Below are positions 25,187-32,789 of a stretch of DNA of 46,282 bases, piece by piece. This stretch comes from JAENVT01 sp040006755. GTDB taxonomy: Bacteria > Actinomycetota > Acidimicrobiia > Acidimicrobiales > Ilumatobacteraceae. Location of the stretch: assembly GCA_040006755.1 (NCBI GenBank), contig JBDTWJ010000009.1, forward strand, positions 1-46,282, given 5' to 3'. The notes below the pieces were generated by a model. The model had not been told where the DNA came from, searched no databases, and was given only the letters and a program-made list of their open reading frames with translations. How positions within the stretch are numbered: position 1 is the first letter of the stretch; the number at the start of each line of letters is the position of its first letter. The translations under genes were made by a program, and so were the position numbers.

Positions 25187-25852
25187 ATGCCCTCCTCCCG
25201 TCCTGACGTCGTCGATCGCGCACTCGCCAGTTACATCTCCCATCACTCCACGCAGCCCGATCGCGTGCAACAGCAGTTGATGCAAGTGACCGAACAGCGA
25301 ACCGGCACCGCCTCGCGCATGCAGATCGGTGGCGACCAAGGAACGATGTTCGAGATCATCTCGAGGGCAATGGGTGCCCGCAGCGCGATCGAGATCGGCA
25401 CATTCACCGGTTATTCGGCGCTGTCGATCGCCCGCGGGCTGGGCGAGAAGGGGCGGTTGATCTGTTGCGATGTGAGCGAGGAGTGGACCAGCATCGCTCG
25501 TGAGTACTGGCAACTCGCGGGCGTCGCTGATCGCATCGATCTGCGCGTTGGACCGGCACTCGAGACGATCGCGGCACTGCCCGACGATCTGCGTTTCGAC
25601 ATCGCGTTCATCGATGCCGACAAGCCCAACTACATCAACTACTACGAGGCGCTCGTCCCGCGGTTGCAACCAAACGGGGTCATGCTGGTCGACAACACGC
25701 TGTGGTCGGGTGCGGTGCTCGATGAAACGTCGACCGATACCAACACGGTCGCGCTCCGAGCCTTCAATGATCGGGTTGTCGCCGATTCAAGGGTGCGCTG
25801 CGTCGTGTTGCCGATGGGCGATGGCGTCACGATGATCCAACCGGCGAACTGA
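25187..25852 (+). CDS. Class I SAM-dependent O-methyltransferase (COMT-like)
   Basis: 221 aa, typical for the Methyltransf_3 family that methylates catechols and caffeoyl-type phenols with S-adenosylmethionine. The SAM-binding motif AIEIGTFTGYSALSIA lies at about 67-82, the acidic residue of motif II in LICCDVSEEW (about 91-100) and the metal-binding FIDADKPNYINYYE at 141-154 with MLVDNTLWSG following (Asp and Asn ligands). All divalent-metal ligands of this family appear present, so it is probably active. Convergent with the next methyltransferase gene, 16 nt apart. Confidence 0.93.
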   Translation: MPSSRPDVVDRALASYISHHSTQPDRVQQQLMQVTEQRTGTASRMQIGGDQGTMFEIISRAMGARSAIEIGTFTGYSALSIARGLGEKGRLICCDVSEEWTSIAREYWQLAGVADRIDLRVGPALETIAALPDDLRFDIAFIDADKPNYINYYEALVPRLQPNGVMLVDNTLWSGAVLDETSTDTNTVALRAFNDRVVADSRVRCVVLPMGDGVTMIQPAN

Positions 25853-25868
25853 AAGTTCTCCAAGAGGC

Positions 25869-26492
25869 TCAGCGGACTGTGGCCACCACCGCGTACAGCG
25901 GATCGCCTCGACCGGGCTGCGTGCGCGACATGATCGTGGGCGGGTCGAACCCTCTGGCCAGACGCAGGTAGTCGGCGACCAACCGACAGCGACGTTCGTC
26001 ATTCAACGCCAGCCAGCCGCGGATCGCCTTGGTCGGAAAACATCGGTTCGAGAACGTCACGCAGAAGAGCCCACCCTTTCGCACCACGCGTGATACCTCG
26101 ATTGCCACGTCGATCGGGCGAACCAGGTAGTCGATCGACACGCAGCACGTGGCAGCGTCGAATCGACCGTCCTCGAACGGCAGCGTCGGGTCGACGTTCA
26201 AGTCGTGCACGACTCGTTCGGTTGCACTGCTGTTGGCCTGGAGTTCGCGCTCGTTCATTCCCAGCACCACCAGTTCGGCCGGCGGCTCGAGGAAGTGCGA
26301 GATCCATGACGACATCAGATCCAGCACGCGACCGTCGAGAGCGAGTTCGCGGTAGAGGGCTCCGACCGCAGCGATCGCCTCATCGTCGATGTGAGTGACG
26401 AATCGATCCGGTTCGTAGAACGAGGCATCCGACGACTCGTCGGCGCGCGAGAAGAACCCGGAGGGGAACTGCTTGTAGGGGTCCTCCCTCAT
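25869..26492 (-). CDS. Class I SAM-dependent methyltransferase (divergent motif I)
   Basis: 207 aa. Motif I reads GRVLDLMSSWISHFL instead of the usual DxGxGxG, a variant seen in one methyltransferase type 11 subgroup. The later motifs are normal: LVVLGMNERELQAN (acidic loop replaced), LPFEDGRFDAATCCVSIDYL (motif IV region) and VSRVVRKGGLFCVTFSNRCF (motif VI). The methyl acceptor is unknown. Its ATG overlaps the stop of the upstream VOC gene (ATGA), so the two are cotranscribed and coupled. Confidence 0.82.
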   Translation of the reverse strand: MREDPYKQFPSGFFSRADESSDASFYEPDRFVTHIDDEAIAAVGALYRELALDGRVLDLMSSWISHFLEPPAELVVLGMNERELQANSSATERVVHDLNVDPTLPFEDGRFDAATCCVSIDYLVRPIDVAIEVSRVVRKGGLFCVTFSNRCFPTKAIRGWLALNDERRCRLVADYLRLARGFDPPTIMSRTQPGRGDPLYAVVATVR

Positions 26493-26881
26493 GGACTCGC
26501 GGGCTGGAGCAGATCCCAGCGATTGCCGTAGCAGTCCTCGAAGACCGCGACCGTGCCGTACGCCTCGTGTCGTGGGACTTCGACGAACGTGACGCCGGAA
26601 GCCTGCATGCGCTGATGGTCGCGGTCGAAGTCATCGGTGTGCAAGAACAGCCAGACCCTGCCCGCACCCTGTCGTCCGACCATGTCGAGCTGGTCGGGCT
26701 CTGCCCGAGCCAACAACAGCGACGCACCCTCCACGTCGCCTCGCGGTGCCACGACGACCCAACGCTTGCCCCCTCCTAGAGGGACATCCTCTGTGAGCTC
26801 GAAGCGCAATACGCCGACGAAGAAGGCGATCGCCTCGTCGTAATCGGGCACCACCATCGAGACCATCGCCACTCGTTGCAC
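26489..26881 (-). CDS. VOC family (glyoxalase/bleomycin-resistance fold) protein
   Basis: 130 aa from a GTG at 26881 (QRVAMVSMVVPDYDEAIAFF), the usual opening of the family; the frame continues upstream but without family similarity. Two betaalphabetabetabeta units are visible, with KRWVVVAPRGD and SLLLARAEPDQ in the first and VWLFLHTDDFDRDHQRMQ, GTVAVFEDCYGNRWDL in the second. The final Glu (VFEDCYGN) is the conserved metal ligand and His in FLHTDD a second. The small-molecule substrate is unknown. Upstream partner of the methyltransferase gene. Confidence 0.88.
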   Translation of the reverse strand: MQRVAMVSMVVPDYDEAIAFFVGVLRFELTEDVPLGGGKRWVVVAPRGDVEGASLLLARAEPDQLDMVGRQGAGRVWLFLHTDDFDRDHQRMQASGVTFVEVPRHEAYGTVAVFEDCYGNRWDLLQPASP

Positions 26882-27141
26882 GCAACCAGTCTGGCCGCTC
26901 CTCGGGGCCCCACGGAGTGCTTGCGGACCACCCGGGGTGTCGGGAAGCACTCGGACGTGGTCGTCGAAGACGTCAGCGCACAGAGAACAGTGCGACGCTG
27001 CCCCTCGTCGTGAACAGTCAGGGCATCCCTGCACAGAATGTGCGGGGGCTGCTGTCGATGAACTCGGGCAAGGCCACGATCCGTCAGCGACAGTCACCCT
27101 GACCATCTCCTCGAATGGGAGTCCGGCCACGTGCGCGAGCA
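26882..27141 (-). other. Gap with a Cys-rich open frame, no firm gene
   Basis: The frame leading into the VOC gene stays open to 27145 and could encode MMLAHVAGLPFEEMV followed by a stretch with two cysteine pairs (CPDC and CSLC, zinc-ribbon-like spacing). I cannot match it to a family, and most of it looks non-coding in composition. It may be a remnant or chance. No other structure is seen in this gap. Confidence 0.2.
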
Positions 27142-27849
27142 TCACGCCCGCGCGGTTTCATACGCGTCGTGACGGCGGAGCCATCCCGGCGTGTCGGCTT
27201 CGTTGCGCCCGAGTGGCGCACGGTCGAGCCACTGGAACATGCCCCACATCGCATCCAGCCCGCGTGCATATGCGGAGTACGTGTGATGCACGATACCGTC
27301 GCGCAGCGCGAACGAGCTCATCCCCGGCAGCTCGCCAGGCCAGCTGTCGCGTGCCTCTGCCGGCACTGCGCGGAAGTTGTACTCCATCAACGGGTGTTCC
27401 TCGGTGGAGGACACGTGGTAGTCGATGTTGAAGTCGTTGCCGATCGAGGACGCCCACGGGAACGACCAGCCCATCCGATCTCGGTAGGCGAGGAGCTTGG
27501 GTAGCGGTGCGCGAGACACTGCCACCCACGCCACGTCATGGTGCTCGAGGTGAACCCGACTGACGTCGATGTGGTCGGCGAGGGACGAGCAACTCGGGCA
27601 CCCTTCGTCCCAGTCCGGGCCGAACATGAAGTGGTACACGATGAGCTGCGAGCGGCCATCGAAAAGCTCGGCGAGGGTCTTCCGCCCGTTCTCGGTGTCG
27701 AACACATACGTCTGCTCGACGGGAACCCATGGCAGGGCCTGTCGTTCCTTTGCCAGAGTGTCCGCCAGGCGCGTCAGTTCCTTCTCACGCACGAGCAGCG
27801 CGCGGCGGGCGTCGTCCCACTCGCTGCGAATTCCGGTCTTCGTGGTCAT
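27142..27849 (-). CDS. DUF899 family (thioredoxin-fold) protein
   Basis: 235 aa from the ATG at 27849 with an AAGGAG RBS 6 nt upstream. Family features: helical start EWDDARRALLVREKELTRLAD, RQALPWVPVEQTYVFDTENG (about 40-60), LIVYHFMFGPDWDEGCPSC (about 76-94, a CxxC at the thioredoxin position), HHDVAWVAVSRAPLPKLLAYRD and GWSFPWASSIGNDFNIDYHV. The C-terminal WLRRHDAYE is also typical. The biochemical role is unknown; a redox function is suggested by the CxxC. It follows the ArsR and SRPBCC genes, a recurring gene order, and is probably the third gene of that operon (80-nt gap). Confidence 0.92.
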   Translation of the reverse strand: MTTKTGIRSEWDDARRALLVREKELTRLADTLAKERQALPWVPVEQTYVFDTENGRKTLAELFDGRSQLIVYHFMFGPDWDEGCPSCSSLADHIDVSRVHLEHHDVAWVAVSRAPLPKLLAYRDRMGWSFPWASSIGNDFNIDYHVSSTEEHPLMEYNFRAVPAEARDSWPGELPGMSSFALRDGIVHHTYSAYARGLDAMWGMFQWLDRAPLGRNEADTPGWLRRHDAYETARA

Positions 27850-27929
27850 GTCTTGCTCCTTGCTTGTCGGTGCGCGCAGGGGCGCGCGGGGTTGATCGGT
27901 GATGATGTGCCGTCGTGGACATGAGAGCG

Positions 27930-28367
27930 TCAGGTTTGCTCGAGGAGCCTCTGCAGCTTGGCCAGTGTCTGAGACCAACCGAAGTTGACCGATTGATTGT
28001 CGAGCGGATGGCCGAGCGTGATCCGCTCGTGCTCCAAGCGGAGCGCGGTGCCACCGCCCTCCGCATCGCTGAGCGTGATCCGCAGCAGCGTGTCCTCCGC
28101 GTCCCAATGGAACCGGAACGTCAGCACGATCCGCTCGTCCGGAACCAGCTCCTCGATGACCGACGTGAAGGTGTGATGGCCCCCGTCGGCGTCGAGCATC
28201 TCGACATGGTGCTTCCCGCCGACGCGCTCATCGACGTTGGCGACGGTGACGGCGAAGTCGTCCGGGCCCATCCAGTGAGCGAGCACGGTTGGGTCGAGCC
28301 ACGCTCGGTACACGTTCGAGCGGGTCGCACCGATGACTCGGTCTAGTGTGACCGCGAACTGTTGCAT
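27930..28367 (-). CDS. SRPBCC/AHSA1 family protein
   Basis: 145 aa. Opens with FAVTLDRVIGATRSNVYRAW, then LAHWMGPDDFAV (the WxxP/MGP signature of AHSA1-like proteins), GGKHHVEMLDADG, FTSVIEELVPDERIVLTFRF and a C-terminal helix GWSQTLAKLQRLLEQT, giving a complete START-like fold. The start codon overlaps the stop of the ArsR gene by one base (TGATG), so translation is coupled. ArsR-SRPBCC pairs are common in actinobacteria. The ligand is unknown. Confidence 0.92.
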   Translation of the reverse strand: MQQFAVTLDRVIGATRSNVYRAWLDPTVLAHWMGPDDFAVTVANVDERVGGKHHVEMLDADGGHHTFTSVIEELVPDERIVLTFRFHWDAEDTLLRITLSDAEGGGTALRLEHERITLGHPLDNQSVNFGWSQTLAKLQRLLEQT

Positions 28368-28699
28368 CAGGCATCTTCTCCTGTGAGGAGCTGCTCGAGG
28401 CGGTCGAGCCGCTTGGTCCAGAACTGTTCGTAGAACTCCACCCACTGGCGGACCTCGGCGAGCGGCTCGGCGCGCAGCCGGCAGATGGTCGTGCGGCCTT
28501 CGGTGCGGCGCTCGACGAGACCGGCGCTCTCCAGCACCTTCAGGTGCTTGGACACCGCCGCGAGCGATATATCGAACGGATCGGCCAGGTCGCCGACCGT
28601 ACGCTGGCCGAGCGCGAGCGTGCCGAGCATCGCCCGCCGGTGCTCGCTCGATAGTGCGTGGAACACAGTGTCCAAGCTGCGGTCAGAACTCTCAACCAT
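28367..28699 (-). CDS. ArsR family transcriptional regulator
   Basis: 110 aa from the ATG at 28699. The winged helix is clear: LDTVFHALSSEHRRAMLGTL, then GDLADPFDISLAAVSKHLKVLESAGLVERR and the wing TEGRTTICRLRAE. There are no metal-binding cysteine pairs in the DNA-binding helix, so it belongs to the non-metal group that accompanies SRPBCC genes. The start is fixed by a leaderless -10 (TAATGT) 7 nt upstream, and a perfect palindrome covers the start codon, indicating tight autorepression of the ArsR-SRPBCC-DUF899 operon. Confidence 0.93.
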   Translation of the reverse strand: MVESSDRSLDTVFHALSSEHRRAMLGTLALGQRTVGDLADPFDISLAAVSKHLKVLESAGLVERRTEGRTTICRLRAEPLAEVRQWVEFYEQFWTKRLDRLEQLLTGEDA

Positions 28700-28712
28700 A
28701 TGGTTAACATTA
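28694..28712 (-). promoter_or_regulatory. Leaderless promoter with operator over the start codon
   Basis: On the minus strand TAATGT (28712-28707) is followed by 7 nt and the ATG (28699-28697). The perfect 12-bp palindrome AACCATATGGTT (28694-28705) straddles the transcription/translation start, a position where bound ArsR would block initiation. AACCATATGGTT-type palindromes are the kind recognised by this ArsR subgroup. Confidence 0.75.
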
Positions 28713-28730
28713 GTCACGCCGAGCGAAATG

Positions 28731-29162
28731 TCAACCAGTGAGTCGAAGGTTGGCGAGAATGTCACAACCACGACGGTTGAGGGCGAGCCAGGCCTGGTAG
28801 CCGCCGATCATGTCGGTGGCCCGAAGGAGCCCGAGGTCTCGGAGTGTCGCGGCGGCGAGGCTGGAGCTGTATCCCTCGTTGCAGACGATCACGATCCGCA
28901 GGTCGTAGCTGGAGACTTCGGGAATGTGGTGATGGCACGCGGGGTCTAGCCGCCACTCGAGCACGTTCCGATCGATGACCATCGCCCCAGGGAGATCGCC
29001 GTCGCGTGATCGTTGATCGACGGGACGGATGTCGACGACCAACGCCCCGCCGGCGAGTTCAGCGCCGAGCGCTGCCGGTTCGACGCGGTCGAGGCGTGCT
29101 CTTGCATGTTCGAGAACGTCGTCGATTGAACGCGGTTTACCGCGGCCGGCGTCGTGGTTCAT
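28731..29162 (-). CDS. Single-domain rhodanese-like protein
   Basis: 143 aa. The ATG overlaps the stop of the MFS gene (ATGA). Rhodanese features: SIDDVLEHARARLDRVEP, then GGALVVDIRPVDQRSRDGDLPGAMVIDRNVLEW, the active-site loop IVIVCNEGYSSSLAAATL with Cys in CNEGYS (the persulfide-carrying residue) and DMIGGYQAWLAL at the C-terminus. It would transfer sulfane sulfur between thiols. As the last gene of the MBL-rhodanese/MFS/rhodanese operon it belongs to sulfide or persulfide handling. Confidence 0.9.
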   Translation of the reverse strand: MNHDAGRGKPRSIDDVLEHARARLDRVEPAALGAELAGGALVVDIRPVDQRSRDGDLPGAMVIDRNVLEWRLDPACHHHIPEVSSYDLRIVIVCNEGYSSSLAAATLRDLGLLRATDMIGGYQAWLALNRRGCDILANLRLTG

Positions 29163-30424
29163 CGTGGGTGGGTTTCGTACATGCGGATGGCGACGAACAC
29201 TCCTGAGATTGCGGTGAGCGCGGCCACAGCGTATATCGCCGCAGGGACGGAGACGAGATCGGCGAGGATGCCGGCAAGGAGCGCGCCGGCGGCGAACCCG
29301 CCGTCGCGCCAGAGCCGGTAGATCCCCACGGATCGGGCACGCCATGTGGGGTGGGCGACGTCGCCGATCGCAGCGAGCAAGGTGGGGTAGACCATCGCCG
29401 TGCCGGCCCCGATGAGCATCGCACCCGCTGCCCACGCCCAGAAGTTGCTGGTGGCGGCGATCCAGACGAGCGCGACGGCTTGGGTGATCATCCCGCCGAC
29501 AATCAGGGGCTTGCGCCCCATCCGGTCGGAGAGGCCACCCGTATAGAGCTGACCGAGGCCCCACACCGCCGGGTACAGCGCGGCGAGCACGCCGATACGT
29601 GCCACCGACAGGCCGGAGGCGGCGAAGAAGATGGGGAAGAGTCCCCAGGCAAGGCCGTCGTTGAGGTTGTTGACGAGTCCAGCCTGCGAGCACGATGACA
29701 GTGCTTTGTCACGGAACGAAGTGAGCGTGAAGATCTCGCCGGTGGTCAGCCCTTCGGGATGGCCGCCGGGTTTCGTGGCGTGGTTGGTGGCTTCGTGCTT
29801 GGCGTGGCCGTGGGTCTCGCGGACGAACAAAACGGAGGCACCGAGGCCGAGCCCGACGTAGGCGAGCCCGAGGAAGAAAGGCGCTGGGCGTAGCCCGTGT
29901 TGTTGAGCGATGTATCCGGTGGCGAGTGCGGTGACGGCGACGGCGCCGTAGCCGGCGGCCTCGTTGAGGCCCATCGCGAGACCTCGCTTGGCCGGGCCGA
30001 CGAGGTCGATCTTCATGATCACGGTTGTGGACCACGAGAGGCCCTGGTTGATGCCCAACAGCACGTTGGCGAACACGATCCATCCCCACGACGGGGCCCA
30101 CATCAACAGAAGCGGGATCGGGATGGCGATGATCCACCCGGCGACCAAGACTGGTTTGCGGCCGTAGCGGTCGGCGAGAGTGCCGGCGAAGAAGTTGGTG
30201 ACGGCTTTCACGATGCCGAACGCGGCGATGAAGGTCAGTGTGGCCGTGAACGCCGTGAGATGGAACTCCTGCTTGGCGAGCAGAGGCAGCACGGTGCGTT
30301 CCTGGCCGATCATTCCGCCCACCAGCGCGTTGACGCCGACGAGTAGCGAGAACTGGGCCAGGTTTTCCTTCAATCCGAGCCGGAGTGGCGCCTCGGCATC
30401 CTCGTGGACTGGGGTGCTCATCAT
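29159..30424 (-). CDS. MFS transporter of the rhodanese operon
   Basis: 421 aa, 12 transmembrane segments. The ATG at 30424 overlaps the preceding stop by 4 nt, with GGAG 5 nt upstream; a second ATG follows immediately. First helix FSLLVGVNALVGGMIGQERTVLPLLAK; motif A NFFAGTLADRYGRKPVLVAG; mid-protein His-rich cytoplasmic loop (HGHAKHEATNHATKPGGH) that could bind metal; second motif A LYTGGLSDRMGRKPLIVGG. MFS genes in ArsR-rhodanese/MBL clusters are thought to move sulfur species or a related toxicant, but the cargo is not established. The His-rich loop is a feature worth noting for regulation or metal binding. Confidence 0.9.
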   Translation of the reverse strand: MMSTPVHEDAEAPLRLGLKENLAQFSLLVGVNALVGGMIGQERTVLPLLAKQEFHLTAFTATLTFIAAFGIVKAVTNFFAGTLADRYGRKPVLVAGWIIAIPIPLLLMWAPSWGWIVFANVLLGINQGLSWSTTVIMKIDLVGPAKRGLAMGLNEAAGYGAVAVTALATGYIAQQHGLRPAPFFLGLAYVGLGLGASVLFVRETHGHAKHEATNHATKPGGHPEGLTTGEIFTLTSFRDKALSSCSQAGLVNNLNDGLAWGLFPIFFAASGLSVARIGVLAALYPAVWGLGQLYTGGLSDRMGRKPLIVGGMITQAVALVWIAATSNFWAWAAGAMLIGAGTAMVYPTLLAAIGDVAHPTWRARSVGIYRLWRDGGFAAGALLAGILADLVSVPAAIYAVAALTAISGVFVAIRMYETHPR

Positions 30425-31764
30425 CCCGTCTCCAGTGGGAGATCGTTGGCGCAAGACCAGTTGCTCGGTCCACCGTCGAGGACGACGACATCGGTGCGCG
30501 GTCTGCCGGCGAGGATGCTGGCACCGGTCATCGCTCTCTCGCCGTGGCCACACATGATCGTGATCGGACCCTCCGGGACATCGGCTGTCGCGAGCTGCGC
30601 AAGTTCGACGTTGACCGCTCCGGGCACATGCCCGGATGCGTACTCGTTGGCTTGGCGGACGTCGACGATCGGGACGGTCATGTGCTCAGGGTCGACCAGT
30701 TGAACTGTCGCAACATTCCTGCCGCTCTCCAGCCAGGCATCGATGCCGCCGGCGAGCTCGCCGAGGAGGCGCTCGTGGCCGACATCGAGGCATTGGCGCA
30801 CGAGATCGTCGCGATCTTGCTCGCTGTCGAGGACGAACGCGAGCGGCAGATCTGGCGGGAAGAGCCAGCCGAGCCAACTTGCGAACACAGGCCTGAGGGT
30901 GTCCGACATCGAGCCTGGCACGTGCCCGGCTGAGAACGAAGCAAAGGGTCGGGCGTCGACGATGATCCCACCTCCAGCAACGTGATGCTCGAGGTCATCC
31001 GGGTTCAGCCGAGGCAGCACAGGGAGGGCGTCGTAACGGGGTGGTCCAAGCCGGTTGAGCTCGGGAAGCCGCGCGAAGTAGGTCGGGAAGCTGCCGAATC
31101 CCTCGACCAGCCGCTCCACGAACGCATCTTCGTCTTGGAGCGCGAAGAGCGCGTTGGCGACTCGTTCCTTGCCGAGCGTGCTCGTGCGCTGCGTTCCCCC
31201 AGGTGCTGAGCAGAACGACCCGGCCCCATGTGTCGGGTAGAGCACCAAGTCGGCGGGGAGATCGTCGAAGCGGCGCAGCGACCGGAACATCTCGTGCGCC
31301 AAGGGCACGGCACGGTCGGGTCCGCACAAATCGGTGCGACCGACTGTGCCGACCATCAACGAGCCGCCGGTGAACAGCGCGCCGGGTGCACCGTTCTGCA
31401 TCAGGATGTAGGCGTGGTGATCTGGCGTGTGGCCAGGCGTGGCGAGCGCCCTCAACTCCACCCCGTCGGCGAGCTCGACGTGCTCGCGGTCGTGCACCGC
31501 GCGGTACTTCGTGGCGAGATTGGATGCCTGTGGGGCAATGAAGGTCGCGCCCCGGCGGGCGGCGAGGGCCGGGCTTCCGGTCACGTAGTCGGCGTGGGAG
31601 TGGGTGTCGAGCGTCCAGGTGATGCGCAGCCCGAGACGATCGGCGAGTGCCTCGTGTCCGATCGGGAAGCGAGGCGGATCGACCACCGCGGCCGTGTGGT
31701 CACCGAGATCGACCACATACGACGAGTGGCCAAGACCCTCATCGATGAACTCGTGAACACGCAT
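30421..31764 (-). CDS. MBL-fold hydrolase with two rhodanese domains (persulfide dioxygenase-like)
   Basis: 447 aa from the ATG at 31764 (AGGGG 6 nt upstream). The N-terminal MBL domain resembles glyoxalase-II-type persulfide dioxygenases: THSHADYVTG (HxHxD metal motif, about 53-62), TPGHTPDHHAY with the next His, GGSLMVGTVGRTDL and a C-terminal metal His in YPTHGAGSFC. First rhodanese domain (about 265-340) has lost its active Cys (FVLDSEQDRDD). The second (about 355-447) keeps it: VDVRQANEYASGHVPGAVN and IMCGHGERAM. It would oxidise or relay glutathione/mycothiol persulfide-type sulfur. First gene of the operon that ends with the single-domain rhodanese. Confidence 0.9.
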   Translation of the reverse strand: MRVHEFIDEGLGHSSYVVDLGDHTAAVVDPPRFPIGHEALADRLGLRITWTLDTHSHADYVTGSPALAARRGATFIAPQASNLATKYRAVHDREHVELADGVELRALATPGHTPDHHAYILMQNGAPGALFTGGSLMVGTVGRTDLCGPDRAVPLAHEMFRSLRRFDDLPADLVLYPTHGAGSFCSAPGGTQRTSTLGKERVANALFALQDEDAFVERLVEGFGSFPTYFARLPELNRLGPPRYDALPVLPRLNPDDLEHHVAGGGIIVDARPFASFSAGHVPGSMSDTLRPVFASWLGWLFPPDLPLAFVLDSEQDRDDLVRQCLDVGHERLLGELAGGIDAWLESGRNVATVQLVDPEHMTVPIVDVRQANEYASGHVPGAVNVELAQLATADVPEGPITIMCGHGERAMTGASILAGRPRTDVVVLDGGPSNWSCANDLPLETG

Positions 31765-31786
31765 CCCACACCCCTCGAAGAACTGT

Positions 31787-31822
31787 TTGAATGGTCGCGA
31801 CGAGGAAACTAACTTGTCAAGT
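31787..31822 (+). promoter_or_regulatory. ArsR-rhodanese promoter with palindromic operator
   Basis: TTGAAT (31787-31792), 17-nt spacer, TAACTT (31810-31815). The interrupted palindrome ACTTG-T-CAAGT (31812-31822) overlaps the -10 and start site. Read on the other strand it contains TTGACA, so the same site could also control the divergent MBL-rhodanese operon. Confidence 0.6.
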
Positions 31823-31846
31823 GGTTCCTTGAATAGGAGGAGATTG

Positions 31847-32539
31847 GTGGGAGAGCGAAAAGCGAAGGATTCGTTGTTCGACGGGTTCGCGGAGATCGCC
31901 AAGGCACTCGCCAACGGCCGACGGGCCGAACTGATCGACGTTCTCGCTCAGGGCCAGCGTCACGTCGAGGATCTGGCCGACCAAATCGGCCAGAGCGTCG
32001 CGAACACGTCGTTTCACCTTCGCACCCTCGCCGCTGCGGGGCTCGTCGTGACCCGCCGGGACAAAACGCGCATCTACTACCGGCTCTCATCTGATCGCGT
32101 CGTGGATCTGTGGGCAGCGATGCGCGATGTGGCCGCCGCACACCATGATGAAATCGACGCGCTCGCCGCGGCCTACCTCGGACATCGCGATGAGCTCGAC
32201 GAGATCTGTCGCACCGAACTTGTCGCGCGTATTGCTGCTGGCGACGTGATCGTGCTCGACGTCCGACCTGCCGCCGAGTACGCGTCCGGCCACATCGCCA
32301 GCGCCCGATCGATCCCCGCTGATCGTCTAGATCGCGAGCTTCGCACCCTCCCGGCCGACGTCGAGATCGTCGCCTATTGCCGCGGCCCATACTGCGTGCT
32401 TGCCGACGATGCCGTCCGGCTCCTGCGACGCCGTGGTCGGGTGGCGCGGCGACTCGAGGACGGTTTCCCTGAGTGGCGTCATGCTCGACTGCCGATCCAA
32501 TCGCTACGCGAAACGAGCACGGGACAACCGGGATCCTGA
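31847..32539 (+). CDS. ArsR family regulator fused to a rhodanese domain
   Basis: 230 aa from GTG 31847, preceded by AGGAGG 6 nt upstream. Residues about 1-90 form an ArsR winged helix (SLFDGFAEIAKALANGRRAEL, then VEDLADQIGQSVANTSFHLRTLAAAGLV, TRRDKTRIYYRLS). Residues about 120-225 form a rhodanese domain (VIVLDVRPAAEYASGHIASA) whose active loop is AYCRGPYCVLADDA, with two cysteines. There are no cysteines in the DNA-binding part, so sensing presumably uses persulfidation of the rhodanese loop. It is divergent from the MBL-rhodanese/MFS/rhodanese operon and is its likely regulator. Confidence 0.93.
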   Translation: MGERKAKDSLFDGFAEIAKALANGRRAELIDVLAQGQRHVEDLADQIGQSVANTSFHLRTLAAAGLVVTRRDKTRIYYRLSSDRVVDLWAAMRDVAAAHHDEIDALAAAYLGHRDELDEICRTELVARIAAGDVIVLDVRPAAEYASGHIASARSIPADRLDRELRTLPADVEIVAYCRGPYCVLADDAVRLLRRRGRVARRLEDGFPEWRHARLPIQSLRETSTGQPGS

Positions 32540-32666
32540 TGGCCGCACCGGCACGCGCAATACTCCACCACCGTGGACACGCGGGCTCGACAACGGGCGT
32601 GGTCGGTGCGATCGTCAGCGAACGATGCGACGCCGACGTGGGCGTCGGAGACTCCCTTGATGTCAA

Positions 32667-32740
32667 TTGATCATCGCCGGCGGCGACGTCTGCTTCTACA
32701 CATCGCGACCGGCCGCGGTGATCGTCGATGTCAATGCGGT
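32667..32740 (+). pseudogene. Possible remnant of a secreted-protein C-terminal repeat domain
   Basis: A short frame encodes AGGDVCFYTSRPAAVIVDVNAV, resembling the last strands of a domain common at the C-termini of secreted Acidimicrobiia-type proteins (pattern VCFYTS..xxxVVDVxGxF). Nothing upstream extends it (a stop lies just before) and the downstream residues do not match. The 250-nt gap 32540-32789 holds no other candidate gene. Confidence 0.25.
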
Positions 32741-32789
32741 CGACCGCGAGCTGGAGGTCGTCGGTAGAGTGCCGGATTGTGAGGAACCG

